Positions 1-8,147 of a stretch of DNA of 64,000 bases are shown here, one piece after another. A model generated the notes under the pieces. It made no database searches. It was not told the origin of the DNA and was given only the letters and a program-made list of their open reading frames with translations. Each line of letters opens with the position of its first letter. Within the stretch, counting starts at the first letter, position 1. Made by a program: the position numbers and the translations under genes. The stretch is from Lysobacterales bacterium (GTDB lineage Bacteria; Pseudomonadota; Gammaproteobacteria; Xanthomonadales; Xanthomonadaceae), in contig JAEKKX010000006.1 of NCBI GenBank assembly GCA_019510125.1, forward strand, positions 248,001 to 312,000. The letters run 5' to 3'.

Positions 1-825
1 GCCTTCCCGCTGGTGCTCGCGCTGCCGCCGCGCCAGCGCGAGGAGGCGCGGGCGCTGCTCGCACGCGCGGTGCGCGCCTGCGCGCCGGGCGGCACGGTGG
101 CGGTCTGCGCGACCAACGACGAAGGCGCGAAATCGCTGGAAGGCGACCTGAAACGGCTCGCCGGCCTCGGCGGGATGCTGTCCAAGCATCACTGCCGGGT
201 GGCGTGGTCGCGGATCGCTGCGGACACGGTCGACGTCGCCCTGCTCGACGCCTGGTCCGCGCTCGACGCGCCGCGGGCGATCGCCGACGGCCGCTTCGTC
301 AGTCGTCCGGGCGTGTTCGCCTGGGACCGCATCGACGCCGCGTCGGCGCTGCTGGCCGCGCACCTGCCGGGCGATCTCGCCGGGCGCGCCGCCGACCTCG
401 GCTGCGGCTACGGTTATCTCTCCGCCGAACTGCTGGCGCGCTGTCCCGGGATCGTCTCGCTCGACCTGTACGAGGCCGAGGCGCGCGCGCTGGACCTTGC
501 CCGCCGCAATCTCGCCGGCAGCAATCCCGCCGGCGCCCGCGCGGCACTGGCGTTCCACTGGCACGACGTCACCGCGGGGCTGTCCGCGCGCTACGACGTC
601 ATCGTCGCCAACCCGCCGTTCCACGCACAGGGCCGCGCCGACCGGCCGGACATCGGCCGTGCGTTCATCGCCGCGGCGGCGGACGCGCTCGATCCCGGCG
701 GTCGCCTGTGGCTGGTGGCGAACCGGCACCTGCCCTACGAAGCCGTGCTCGACGCGCGCTTCGCCGAGGTGCGCACGGTCGCGCAGACGCAGGGCTTCAA
801 GGTGATCGCGGCGACCAGACGATGA
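1..825 (+). CDS. rsmC: 16S rRNA (guanine-N2)-methyltransferase RsmC-like, 5' partial
   Basis: The frame is open at the left window edge, so the N-terminus is missing; 274 residues are visible. The C-terminal half is a class I SAM-dependent methyltransferase with the glycine-rich motif DLGCGYGYLS (about 397-426) and the N-P-P-F signature VANPPFHAQG (about 604-633), which in this family marks amino-group methylation of a nucleic-acid base. The less conserved first half fits the duplicated, non-catalytic MTS_N domain of RsmC, which methylates G1207 of 16S rRNA. rsuA, another small-subunit rRNA modifier, follows after 24 bases, so the two are probably co-transcribed. Assignment to RsmC rather than another MTS-domain methyltransferase is likely but not certain. 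Confidence 0.8.
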   Translation, partial: AFPLVLALPPRQREEARALLARAVRACAPGGTVAVCATNDEGAKSLEGDLKRLAGLGGMLSKHHCRVAWSRIAADTVDVALLDAWSALDAPRAIADGRFVSRPGVFAWDRIDAASALLAAHLPGDLAGRAADLGCGYGYLSAELLARCPGIVSLDLYEAEARALDLARRNLAGSNPAGARAALAFHWHDVTAGLSARYDVIVANPPFHAQGRADRPDIGRAFIAAAADALDPGGRLWLVANRHLPYEAVLDARFAEVRTVAQTQGFKVIAATRR

Positions 826-849
826 GGACAATGCCTTGAGAACGATTCG

Positions 850-1572
850 ATGAAGCTCCTGCGCCGCATCGCCAATCTCGGCTACGGCAGCCGCAAGCAG
901 GTCACGGCGCTGTTCCGCGAGGGCCGCGTGACCGATGCGAACGGCGACGTGCTGTACGCCGACGACGAACTCGACGTGCATGCGCGCCACGAGGACGTGC
1001 GCATCGACGGCGAGCCGCTGGATCCCGCGCCGGGCCTGCTGCTGATGCTGCACAAGCCGGTCGGCGTGACCTGTTCGACCAAGGACCAGGGGCGGCTGGT
1101 GTACGACCTGCTGCCGCCGCGGTTCCGCCTGCGCGATCCGCTGCTGTCGACCGTCGGCCGGCTCGATCGCGAGACCAGCGGGCTGCTGCTGTTCACCGAC
1201 GACGGCGCGCTGCTGCACCGGATCATCTCGCCGAAGGCCGAACTGCCGAAGACCTACGAGGCGACCCTGGCGCAGCCGCTGCGTGGCGACGAGGCGGCGC
1301 TGTTCGCCAGCGGGACGCTGCTGCTGGAATCCGAAACGAAACCGCTGCTGCCGGCGGAGCTGACCGCGCTCGACGCGCGACGCGTGCGGCTGGTGCTGCA
1401 CGAGGGCCGCTACCACCAGGTGCGGCGGATGTTCGCCGCGGTCGGCAACCATGTCGAGGCGCTGCACCGGCCGCAGGTCGGCGGCCTGGCGCTGGACGAC
1501 CTCGCCGAGGGCGACTGGCGGGCGCTGGACGAGGACGATCGTGCGCGCCTGTTCGCCGAGGGGGCGGCATGA
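850..1572 (+). CDS. rsuA: 16S rRNA pseudouridine(516) synthase RsuA
   Basis: This 240-residue protein has an N-terminal S4-type RNA-binding region (MKLLRRIANLGYGSRKQV) and the RsuA/RluB/E/F catalytic signature GRLDRETSGLLLFTDDG, where the Asp is the catalytic nucleophile. The C-terminal LHEGRYHQVRRMFAAVGN motif is also typical. RsuA of E. coli is 231 residues, so the length fits. It isomerises U516 of 16S rRNA during 30S assembly. It lies between rsmC and a HAD phosphatase and overlaps the latter by four bases (ATGA), indicating translational coupling. A related synthase (RluE or RluF type) is the main alternative. Confidence 0.85.
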   Translation: MKLLRRIANLGYGSRKQVTALFREGRVTDANGDVLYADDELDVHARHEDVRIDGEPLDPAPGLLLMLHKPVGVTCSTKDQGRLVYDLLPPRFRLRDPLLSTVGRLDRETSGLLLFTDDGALLHRIISPKAELPKTYEATLAQPLRGDEAALFASGTLLLESETKPLLPAELTALDARRVRLVLHEGRYHQVRRMFAAVGNHVEALHRPQVGGLALDDLAEGDWRALDEDDRARLFAEGAA

Positions 1573-2228
1573 GCCGGATTCCGTTCGTCCCCGAGGCCGT
1601 GCTGTTCGACATGGACGGGCTGATGCTCGACAGCGAGCGGGCGATCATCGACTGCTGGCGCGCGGCCGCGCGCGAGCTCGCGCTGGAGGTCGACGACGCC
1701 CTGTGGTTCCGCATGATCGGCATGCACGACCGCGACTACGTGCCGCTGCTGCTGCGAAGCATGAGCGAGGCGCAGGTCCACGCGCTGCGCGAGGGCTGTT
1801 ACGCGCGCTACCGGCAGCGCATCGAGGACGGCATGCCGCTGCAGCCGCACGTCCGCGACGTGCTCGACGACCTGCAGTCGCGCGGCATGCCGCGCGCGGT
1901 GGTCACCTCCACCCATCGCGAGCGCGCGCTGCGCAAGCTCGAGACCAGCCGCATCGCGCATTACTTCGAGGTGGTGGTCACCGGCAGCGACGTGGTCGAG
2001 CCCAAGCCCGCGCCGGAAGGCTATCTCAAGGCCGCCGCCGCGCTCGGCGTCGATCCCGCGCGCTGCGTCGTGTTCGAGGACTCGGCCTTCGGCGTGCGCG
2101 CGGCGCTCGCGGCCGGGATGACGCCGGTGCAGGTCCCCGACCTGGTGCCGCCGGACGAGGCGACGCGGGCGCTGGGGCACCGGATCGCCGCGTCGCTGGG
2201 CGAGGCGTATGCATGGATCGGCAGGTGA
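1569..2228 (+). CDS. HAD-IA family phosphatase
   Basis: The 219-residue protein opens with the HAD motif I FDMDGLMLDSE, containing the nucleophile and acid Asp pair. It has motif II (VVTST), a motif III lysine in EPKPAPEGYL and motif IV in VVFEDSAFGVRAA. The cap lies between motifs I and II, as in the beta-phosphoglucomutase-like subfamily. It is expected to be a cytosolic phosphatase or phosphomutase acting on a small phosphorylated metabolite, but the substrate cannot be read from the sequence. The start codon overlaps the rsuA stop, so it is the last gene of the rsmC-rsuA group. Confidence 0.85.
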   Translation: MSRIPFVPEAVLFDMDGLMLDSERAIIDCWRAAARELALEVDDALWFRMIGMHDRDYVPLLLRSMSEAQVHALREGCYARYRQRIEDGMPLQPHVRDVLDDLQSRGMPRAVVTSTHRERALRKLETSRIAHYFEVVVTGSDVVEPKPAPEGYLKAAAALGVDPARCVVFEDSAFGVRAALAAGMTPVQVPDLVPPDEATRALGHRIAASLGEAYAWIGR

Positions 2229-2288
2229 CCGCGATTCGCAGGTGATCGCGCTCGCAAGTGACCGCGCTCCGCGTGCCGCGCGCTCTTC

Positions 2289-2483
2289 TCCCCTCTCCCC
2301 TCGCGGGAGAGGGGCCGGGGGAGAGGGGCGCCGCTCCGCCGCGTTTGTCCGAAGGCGATCGTCGTTCACCCCCTCTCCCCAACCCCTCTCCCGCGAGGGG
2401 AGAGGGGCTTGAAGCGGATGTTTCGAGAGGCGTCGTCAGTTCTGGGCACGTTCTTCTCGCCTCTCCCCCTCGCGGGAGAGGGG
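2289..2483. repeat. Cluster of CCCTCTCCC-type palindromic repeats
   Basis: Three palindromic units of the form CCCTCTCCC-n-GGGAGAGGG lie around 2289-2327, 2371-2408 and 2461-2483. The first two are mutually inverted, so together they can form a long imperfect hairpin. A related pair lies at 20411-20500. They fill the 323-base gap between the converging HAD and DUF1415 genes. No protein-coding signal is seen here. They may act as a bidirectional transcription end or mRNA stabiliser, but that is inference. Confidence 0.75.
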
Positions 2484-2551
2484 CTGAAAGTCGCGGCTTC
2501 CAAGGCTGGGTCGATTGCGGATCGGCCGACGGCGCATCAGCCGATCGCGGG

Positions 2552-3130
2552 TCACGTGTCGTGCGCGGCCGGCTTCTCGTCTTCGAGCAGGCGCTGCAGG
2601 CCGTCCAGGCCCAGCGCTTCCATCGTCGCCAGATTCCGCTGCACGATCGCGTCCGGATCGGGATACGCCGCCACCGCGCGGTCGAGGCTCTCCTCGCGCA
2701 GCAGGTGCAGGGTGGGGTAGGGCGCGCGGTTGGTGCCGTTGCCCGGGTCGTCGGGGTCGGTGTCGGCGAACCTGTACTGCGGGTGGAAACTCGCGACCTG
2801 CAGCACGCCGTCGAGGTCCAGCGCCTCGACCAGCGCGTCGACGCGGTCGAGGAAGTCGTTGTACTCGAGGAAGTCGGCCAGCACCCGCGGATGCACCAGC
2901 AGCGTGGTGTCGATCTCGTCCGCAGGCGTATCGCGCAGGCGCAGCAGTTCTTCGGCCAGTTCCTCCAGCAGGTCGTCCTCCAGCTCCGCGTCGCTGAGCA
3001 CGAAGCGCACCTGCTGCTTGACGTACACCGACTTGGCGAACGGGCACAGGTTCAGCCCGATCACCGCGCGCTCCAGCCAGCGGCGGGTGGCGGCGAGTTC
3101 GGGGGCGTCGTCGGACGCTGCGGGGTCCAC
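2552..3130 (-). CDS. DUF1415 family protein
   Basis: This 192-residue cytosolic protein of unknown function has the features of DUF1415: an early RRWLERAVIGLNLCPFAK segment with a single conserved cysteine, an acidic helical stretch (SDAELEDDLLEELAEELL), and the late motif VASFHPQYRFADTDPDD followed by NRAPYPTLHLLRE. The GTG start is chosen because it lies five bases after the yajQ stop and gives the usual family length; no ATG is available at that point. Tight spacing to yajQ suggests co-transcription. No biochemical role is established for the family. Confidence 0.8.
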   Translation of the reverse strand: MDPAASDDAPELAATRRWLERAVIGLNLCPFAKSVYVKQQVRFVLSDAELEDDLLEELAEELLRLRDTPADEIDTTLLVHPRVLADFLEYNDFLDRVDALVEALDLDGVLQVASFHPQYRFADTDPDDPGNGTNRAPYPTLHLLREESLDRAVAAYPDPDAIVQRNLATMEALGLDGLQRLLEDEKPAAHDT

Positions 3131-3135
3131 GGCGT

Positions 3136-3618
3136 TCAGTCCCGGAAGTTGTCGAACTGCAGCGGCCGCTCGAAGGTCTGGCCGCGCAGCAGCGCCATCG
3201 TCGCCTGCAGGTCGTCGCGCTTCTTGCCGGTGACGCGCAGCTTGTCGCCGTTGATCTGGGCCTCGACCTTGAGCTTGGCGTCCTTGATCGTCGTCTGGAT
3301 CTTCTTCGCGAGGTCGCGCTCGATGCCCTGCTTGACCGTGATCTTCTGGCGCGCGCCGGCGAGGTTGGTCTCGATGTCGGCGAAGTCGAGGCAGCGGGCG
3401 TCGATGCCGCGCGCGATCAGCCGGGCGCGGAGGATGTCGGTCATCTGCTGGAGCTGGAATTCGCTGGGTGCGGACTGGGTGATCAGCTTGTCGTCGAGCG
3501 CGAACTTCGCGTCGACGTTCTTGAAGTCGAAACGATTGGCCAGCTCGCGGTTGGCCTGGTCGACGGCGTTGGTCAGCTCGTGGACGTCGACTTCCGAGAC
3601 GATGTCGAAGGAGGGCAT
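3136..3618 (-). CDS. yajQ: YajQ family cyclic-di-GMP-binding protein
   Basis: The 160-residue sequence matches YajQ from end to end: MPSFDIVSEVDVHELTNAVD at the start, FDFKNVDAKFALDD, and FERPLQFDNFRD at the C-terminus. YajQ proteins are two-domain nucleotide-binding proteins. In Xanthomonas a YajQ homologue binds cyclic di-GMP and modulates gene expression together with a LysR-type factor. It is read before the DUF1415 gene with a five-base gap. No membrane segment or signal peptide is present, so it acts in the cytoplasm. Confidence 0.93.
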   Translation of the reverse strand: MPSFDIVSEVDVHELTNAVDQANRELANRFDFKNVDAKFALDDKLITQSAPSEFQLQQMTDILRARLIARGIDARCLDFADIETNLAGARQKITVKQGIERDLAKKIQTTIKDAKLKVEAQINGDKLRVTGKKRDDLQATMALLRGQTFERPLQFDNFRD

Positions 3619-3759
3619 GGCGGTGTACGCAGATCGTGGGGGCGCACAGGGTAGCCCATGTGGGGCGAGCCTTGGCCCGCCGTCGCGATGCGTCCGGCGA
3701 GGCCGAACGTTGATTGAAACGGCTCCGATGCCTTGCGCGGCGACCGCAGACGCCGCAAT

Positions 3760-3823
3760 GGCGGGCCCAGGGCCGCCCTACGGATCGTCCGGGCCGCAAC
3801 GGCGGGCCAGGGGGCCGCCCTAC
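3760..3823 (-). repeat. Two GTAG-ended palindromic (REP/SMAG-like) repeats
   Basis: Two copies read on the minus strand as GTAG followed by a GGGCGG...CCGCC palindrome: 3760-3781 and 3801-3823. They lie directly downstream of the OmpA-like gene. The TAG of the second copy's GTAG is the stop codon of that gene (bases 3820-3822). The same GTAG-palindrome theme recurs at 12447, 18028, 21020, 24998 and 38270. The rest of the 3619-3819 gap shows no gene. Confidence 0.75.
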
Positions 3824-4881
3824 CGCTTCACCAGCTCCACGCGGCGGTTCTGCGCGCGGCCGTCCTCGGTGCCGTTGTCGGCGACCGGCTTGTCCTGGCC
3901 GAAGCCCCTGGACGACAGCCGCGCCGGGTCGATGCCCAGCCCGACCAGCGCCCCCAGCACGCTGCGCGCGCGGGCCGTGGACAGGTCCTGGTTGTGCGCC
4001 GGGGCGCCGGTGTTGTCGGTGTGGCCCTCGATCGACAGCTTCAGCCCGGGATCGCCGGACAGCAGCTTGTGGATCTCCTCGATCACCGGCTGTGCGTCCG
4101 GACGCAGGGTCGCCTTGTCGGTATCGAAGTTGATGTGCAGGGCGACGCGGCCGTCCTTGTCGATCGCCTGCTTCATGGCCGCGGCGTCGAGGAAGCCCAG
4201 CGACTGCTGCATGCCTTCCTTCTCCAGCACCACGACGTAGCCGTGCAGCGGGAACGAGCCGGTGCTGACGTCGATCCACCACTCCTTGCCGCCCTGGCGC
4301 AGCAGGTAGATGTCGTGACGGTAGTCCGGGACCATCGCCGCGGCGTAGTTGGTCTTCTCCAGCGCATCGCGGCCGCCGGCGGCATCGACGACCTCGTAGG
4401 TGTACTGCACGTCGTTGATCTTCTTCGCGCCGAGGGCCAGGGCCGCGTTCTCGTAGTTGCGCAGGAATTCGGTTTCGCTGTAGGTGCGTTTGCCGCCGTC
4501 GAGCTTGAAGCGGTCGTGGAAGATCTTCCCTTCCACCGGCACCGCCTTGCCGCCGGCGATGAAGAACTGGCGGTCGAAGTTCGCGAGCTTGTCCTTGTCG
4601 TCGAAGGTGCTTTCCATGCCGTCGGGGATCGCGAAGAACGGGAACGGCGGCAGGGTCGCGGTGCTTTCCGGGACGCTGGCGGGGTCGAAGTCGGCGGCGG
4701 GCGCCGGGGCGGCCGCTGGCGGGGCCTCGGCCGGCGCGGGCGCCGGGGTCGCGGCGGCGTCCGCAGCGGTCGCCGTCGGCTGCGCCTCCGCGGGCGCGGC
4801 CTCGCGCTTGCAGGCGGGCAGCACCAGCAGGCAGGTCAGCAGGCAGGACAACGACAGCGCGCGTGCGGCGTTCGACGGCAT
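3820..4881 (-). CDS. OmpA-family outer-membrane lipoprotein
   Basis: The protein (353 residues) begins with a lipoprotein signal peptide ending in the lipobox VLPAC, then an Ala/Pro-rich linker to about residue 75. A central domain of unrecognised family follows. The C-terminal 110 residues are an OmpA-like peptidoglycan-binding domain (INFDTDKATLRPDAQP, IEGHTDNTG, LSTARARSVLGALV, GRAQNRRVELVKR) with the Asp and Arg that bind diaminopimelate. It is expected to be anchored in the outer membrane and to contact the cell wall. The stop codon lies inside a palindromic repeat, so the last residue is set by the repeat boundary. It is transcribed divergently from the EamA gene. Confidence 0.88.
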   Translation of the reverse strand: MPSNAARALSLSCLLTCLLVLPACKREAAPAEAQPTATAADAAATPAPAPAEAPPAAAPAPAADFDPASVPESTATLPPFPFFAIPDGMESTFDDKDKLANFDRQFFIAGGKAVPVEGKIFHDRFKLDGGKRTYSETEFLRNYENAALALGAKKINDVQYTYEVVDAAGGRDALEKTNYAAAMVPDYRHDIYLLRQGGKEWWIDVSTGSFPLHGYVVVLEKEGMQQSLGFLDAAAMKQAIDKDGRVALHINFDTDKATLRPDAQPVIEEIHKLLSGDPGLKLSIEGHTDNTGAPAHNQDLSTARARSVLGALVGLGIDPARLSSRGFGQDKPVADNGTEDGRAQNRRVELVKR

Positions 4882-5008
4882 GGCGAGGGGCTCCGGGCAG
4901 GGATGTTCGGTGGAGACAACGGCGGAACCGCCGCAAGCGGGTCAGCCGCGACGCGATGTTGCGCCCGGCGGGCTGGTGTGCGCCGGACGCGGCGGGCATG
5001 CTGGCGCG

Positions 5009-5902
5009 ATGTCTCCCCCCGTCGCCAATGTCCGCCACCCCTTGGGGGCGGCCCTGCGCATGCTCGTCGCCGTCGGCTGTTTCGCGCTGATGGACGCCGG
5101 GCTGAAACTGCTGTCCGCCCGCTACCCGCCGCTCCAGGTGGCGTCGCTGCGCGGCATGGCCTCGCTGCCGCTGGTGCTGGCGTGGGCGCTGGCCACGGTC
5201 GGTCCGGGCCGGTTGCTGCGGGTGCGCTGGCCGTTGCACCTGCTGCGCGGCGCGCTGGGCGTGGTGATGATGGTCGCGTTCGTGTACGCGCTGCGCACGC
5301 TGCCGCTGTCCACCGCCTACACCCTGTTCTTCGTGGCCCCGATGATGATCACCGCGCTGTCGGTGCCGGTGCTGGGCGAGCGGGTCGGGCCGCGCCGCTG
5401 GGCCGCGATCCTGGTCGGCTTCCTCGGGGTGATGGTGGTGCTGCGCCCGACCGGCGAGGGCGTGCTGACCCTCGCCGGCGGTGCGGTGCTGCTGTCGGCG
5501 CTGGGCTACGCGGTGTCGGCGATCACCGTCCGCGTGCTGGCCCGCACCGACAGCAGCCAGGCGATGGTGGTGTGGCTGCTGGCCTGCATCGCGGCCGGCG
5601 CCGGCGCGCTGGCCGCACCGTCCTGGGTGCCGGTGGCGGCGGACGACCTGGGGTTGATCGCCGGCGTCGGCGTGGCCGGGGCGCTCGGCCAGTACTTCGT
5701 GACCGAGGCGTTCCGGCTGGGCGAGGCGTCGTCGATCGCGCCGCTGGAGTACACCGCGCTGCTGTGGGGCGTGCTGCTGGACTTCGGCCTGTGGCGCGTG
5801 CTCCCGGACGGCGTGACCTGGGTCGGGGCGGGGATCATCGTGACCAGCGGCCTGTACCTGCTGCATCGCGAACGGGTGCATCTGGAGGCCGAGCATCCCT
5901 GA
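5009..5902 (+). CDS. EamA/DMT family inner-membrane transporter
   Basis: This 297-residue protein has about ten hydrophobic segments arranged as two repeats of the drug/metabolite transporter fold: ALRMLVAVGCFALMDAGLKL at the start of the first half and LAGGAVLLSALGYAVSAITV at the start of the second. It carries typical DMT motifs such as AFVYALRTLPLSTAYTLFF and LLWGVLLDFGLW. The substrate cannot be inferred; relatives move amino acids, nucleotides or metabolites out of the cell. The ATG at 5009 was chosen because it immediately precedes the first transmembrane repeat. It is transcribed away from the OmpA-like gene. Confidence 0.85.
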   Translation: MSPPVANVRHPLGAALRMLVAVGCFALMDAGLKLLSARYPPLQVASLRGMASLPLVLAWALATVGPGRLLRVRWPLHLLRGALGVVMMVAFVYALRTLPLSTAYTLFFVAPMMITALSVPVLGERVGPRRWAAILVGFLGVMVVLRPTGEGVLTLAGGAVLLSALGYAVSAITVRVLARTDSSQAMVVWLLACIAAGAGALAAPSWVPVAADDLGLIAGVGVAGALGQYFVTEAFRLGEASSIAPLEYTALLWGVLLDFGLWRVLPDGVTWVGAGIIVTSGLYLLHRERVHLEAEHP

Positions 5903-5980
5903 GCGGCCTGTCCGCCCCGCCGCCTCTCCTGCGTATTGCTCCGGTTGTCACGCCATTCCAACCGACCCGGAGTCCCGCCG

Positions 5981-6871
5981 ATGTCCCGCAAGCTTCCGTT
6001 CGCCAAGTCCGCCCTCGTCCTCGGCCTCGCCGCCGTGGGCGCCATGGCCGCCGCCTACGCCGCCCGCAGCCTGCCGCTGCGCACCGACGCCCCGCGCGGG
6101 GTGTCCGCCGACCTGCAGAACTACCCGCAGCAGCGCCTGCTGGCCCAGCGCGCAGGGCAGGCCAAGCGTGCGCCTGCCGCCCGCACCGGCGTCACTGCCA
6201 AGCTGGCGCCGCCGCTGTATCCGGTGACCACGGACGAGGTCTACGACGTCGATTCCTTCGGCCGCAACGTGCGCTGGCTGGGCCTGACCAGCGCCTTCGT
6301 CAGCGTCGAGAGCGGCTGTCCGAAGCCGACCCAGCCGGACGAGTTCTGCCAGGAAATGAACCCCGCCGTCGGCGCCACCACCAGCTTCGCCTTCAACGAC
6401 GCCGTGCGCATCAAGCTGCCGAAATACGCCAGCAATTCGATCCTGTGCTACTGGCTGTCGCCCGTGCTCACCTACACCTGGAGCAACCCGACCGCCTCGC
6501 GCGTGATCGGCCAGTTGCGCTACTCGCCGACCCTGACCATCGAGAACCCGGTGCTGGCCGATCCCAGTCTGATCGACCCGACCACCGGCGTGCCGTTCGG
6601 CGGCAAGCTGCAGACCTCGATGACCTCCAACGAACTGTTCCAGGAGGCGCTGGAGCCCGGCGTGACCCTGACCGAGCGCAGCCGCGATTCCACGGTGTGC
6701 ATGGCCGGCCTGATCAGCCACAAGTCGCTGATCGAGAACTACGGCCTGACCCCTGGGCAGGCCGACGATTTCTTCGCCAATCCGATGACGGTGAGCATGA
6801 ACGTCAGCGGCAACGTCCGCTACGTGTCCAGCGCCTCGCTCGTGCTCGGCCTGCGCATCGTCGGCGACTGA
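5981..6871 (+). CDS. Secreted four-cysteine protein, paralogue A (unknown function)
   Basis: I do not recognise the family. The 296-residue product starts with a basic stretch and hydrophobic segment (SALVLGLAAVGAMAAAYAA), consistent with export. A proline/alanine region leads to a compact domain from about residue 80. That domain starts DEVYDVDSFGRNVRWLGL, includes LLCYW-like ILCYWLSPVLTYTWSNP and DPTTGVPFGGKL, and ends LVLGLRIVGD. Four cysteines (in SGCP, EFCQ, ILCYW, TVCMAG) are shared with the next gene, suggesting two disulfides. Start: CGGAG lies eight bases before the ATG. No transmembrane segment follows the leader, so a periplasmic or extracellular location is likely. Confidence 0.75.
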   Translation: MSRKLPFAKSALVLGLAAVGAMAAAYAARSLPLRTDAPRGVSADLQNYPQQRLLAQRAGQAKRAPAARTGVTAKLAPPLYPVTTDEVYDVDSFGRNVRWLGLTSAFVSVESGCPKPTQPDEFCQEMNPAVGATTSFAFNDAVRIKLPKYASNSILCYWLSPVLTYTWSNPTASRVIGQLRYSPTLTIENPVLADPSLIDPTTGVPFGGKLQTSMTSNELFQEALEPGVTLTERSRDSTVCMAGLISHKSLIENYGLTPGQADDFFANPMTVSMNVSGNVRYVSSASLVLGLRIVGD

Positions 6872-7013
6872 CCCGCATCGCCGCCGCCCGCGCCGTCGGC
6901 GTGGGCGGCGGCAAGGCACTTCCCCGGACGGCCGTGGGCTGTCCGTTCCGCGCCGGGCGCCGCGTTGTGCTCGGTGCCGTCCCCGTACCGGCCCAACCCC
7001 GGAGCACATGCCC

Positions 7014-7877
7014 ATGCAACGCAAGCACCTGATCGGCCTCGCCGTCGCCACGGCCCTCGTCTCGCTCGCCGTCCACGCGCAGCAGAACGTCCCGTCGCGG
7101 CACGACATCGCCGAAGCCGTTTCTTCCGATCTCCCGGTCCATCGCGCCCAGGCGCAGCCCGGCGCCCGCGCGGTGGCCGCGAAGGTCGCCGCCGCGCGCG
7201 CCGGCGTCGCCAAGGCCGCCGGCCCCACCGTCGAAGACGTCTACGACGTCGATTCGTTCGGGCGTCCGGTCGTCTACCTCGGCCTCGCCAGCGCCTTCAT
7301 CAACCTCAGCGACACCTGCCCGACCGACCCGTCCAATCCGGACGAACTGTGCACCGTGCTCAATCCGGCGCCGGCCCTCACCGCCTTCACCTATGAGGAC
7401 GCCGCCCACATCACGCTGCCGGCGAAGTCGACCAACTCGCTGCTGTGCTACTGGTTCTCGCCGCTGCTCACCGTGAACTGGAGCAACCCCGGCGCGACGC
7501 CGGCGCTGGGCCGCCTGCGCTACAACCCGACCCTGACCGTCGAGAATCCGGTGCTGAACGACCCGGCGCTGATCGATCCGACCACCGGCGTGCCGTTCGG
7601 CGGCAAGCTGCTGACCTCGATGAGCTCCAGCGAGATCCTGGCGACGCCGCTGGATCCGGGCCAGACCTTCGTCGAGCGCACCCGCGACTCCGCCGTCTGC
7701 ATGGCCGGGCTGCTGTCCAAGCAGGCGCTGATCGACAGCTACGGCCTCACCGAGGCCCAGGCCAAGGACTTCTTCAAGAAGCCCACGACGATCCGCCTCA
7801 ACGTCACCGGCAGCGCGCAGAACGTCTCGTTCGCCACGATGGTGTTCGGCCTGCGCATCGTCGGCGACCAGCGCTGA
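7014..7877 (+). CDS. Secreted four-cysteine protein, paralogue B (unknown function)
   Basis: This is a tandem paralogue of the preceding gene (287 residues). The two align without large gaps from DVYDVDSFGR to FGLRIVGD, with runs such as DPTTGVPFGGKL identical and all four cysteines conserved (DTCP, ELCT, LLCYW, AVCMAG). The N-terminus (MQRKHLIGLAVATALVSLAVHA) is a standard cleavable signal peptide. Start: GGAG at 7001-7004 is nine bases from this ATG but only three from the ATG at 7008, so 7014 is preferred. The intergenic space holds a GC-rich inverted repeat (6880-6912) without a U tract, so the genes could be one transcript or two. Function unknown. Confidence 0.75.
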   Translation: MQRKHLIGLAVATALVSLAVHAQQNVPSRHDIAEAVSSDLPVHRAQAQPGARAVAAKVAAARAGVAKAAGPTVEDVYDVDSFGRPVVYLGLASAFINLSDTCPTDPSNPDELCTVLNPAPALTAFTYEDAAHITLPAKSTNSLLCYWFSPLLTVNWSNPGATPALGRLRYNPTLTVENPVLNDPALIDPTTGVPFGGKLLTSMSSSEILATPLDPGQTFVERTRDSAVCMAGLLSKQALIDSYGLTEAQAKDFFKKPTTIRLNVTGSAQNVSFATMVFGLRIVGDQR

Positions 7878-7898
7878 GCCCCCTCCCGCGACGCCTCC

Positions 7899-7923
7899 GA
7901 AGCCCGGCCTCGCGCCGGGCTTC
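7899..7923 (+). terminator. Rho-independent-like terminator after the paralogue pair
   Basis: A ten-base-pair stem GAAGCCCGGC / GCCGGGCTTC with a five-base loop is followed by GTCGTTT, a weak U tract. It lies 22 bases after the stop of paralogue B and separates that pair from aceF. The remaining bases up to 8147 should hold the aceF promoter, but no clear -35/-10 pair was identified. Confidence 0.6.
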
Positions 7924-8147
7924 GTCGTTTGCGGCCGCGAAGGCCGCGGACGCAGATCGACACCGTACGCCACCGCACGCTGGCGCACGCGCCGCGGTGA
8001 ATACGTTTTCGACCGCGCGCGGGCCTCGTGCGCGGGCCCGGCGGGGACGCCGCGGTTGGCGTGCGCGCCGGGTGCGGCCACAATAGCCCGTTCCCGCGCC
8101 GGGTCCGCCCGCGCCGCGTCATCGAGTCTCCCGCACAAGGCCACGCC

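Noticed and set aside
6880-6912. Terminator between the two secreted paralogues
   Set aside because: The GC-rich inverted repeat has a 13-base loop and no U tract, so it is mentioned but not called.
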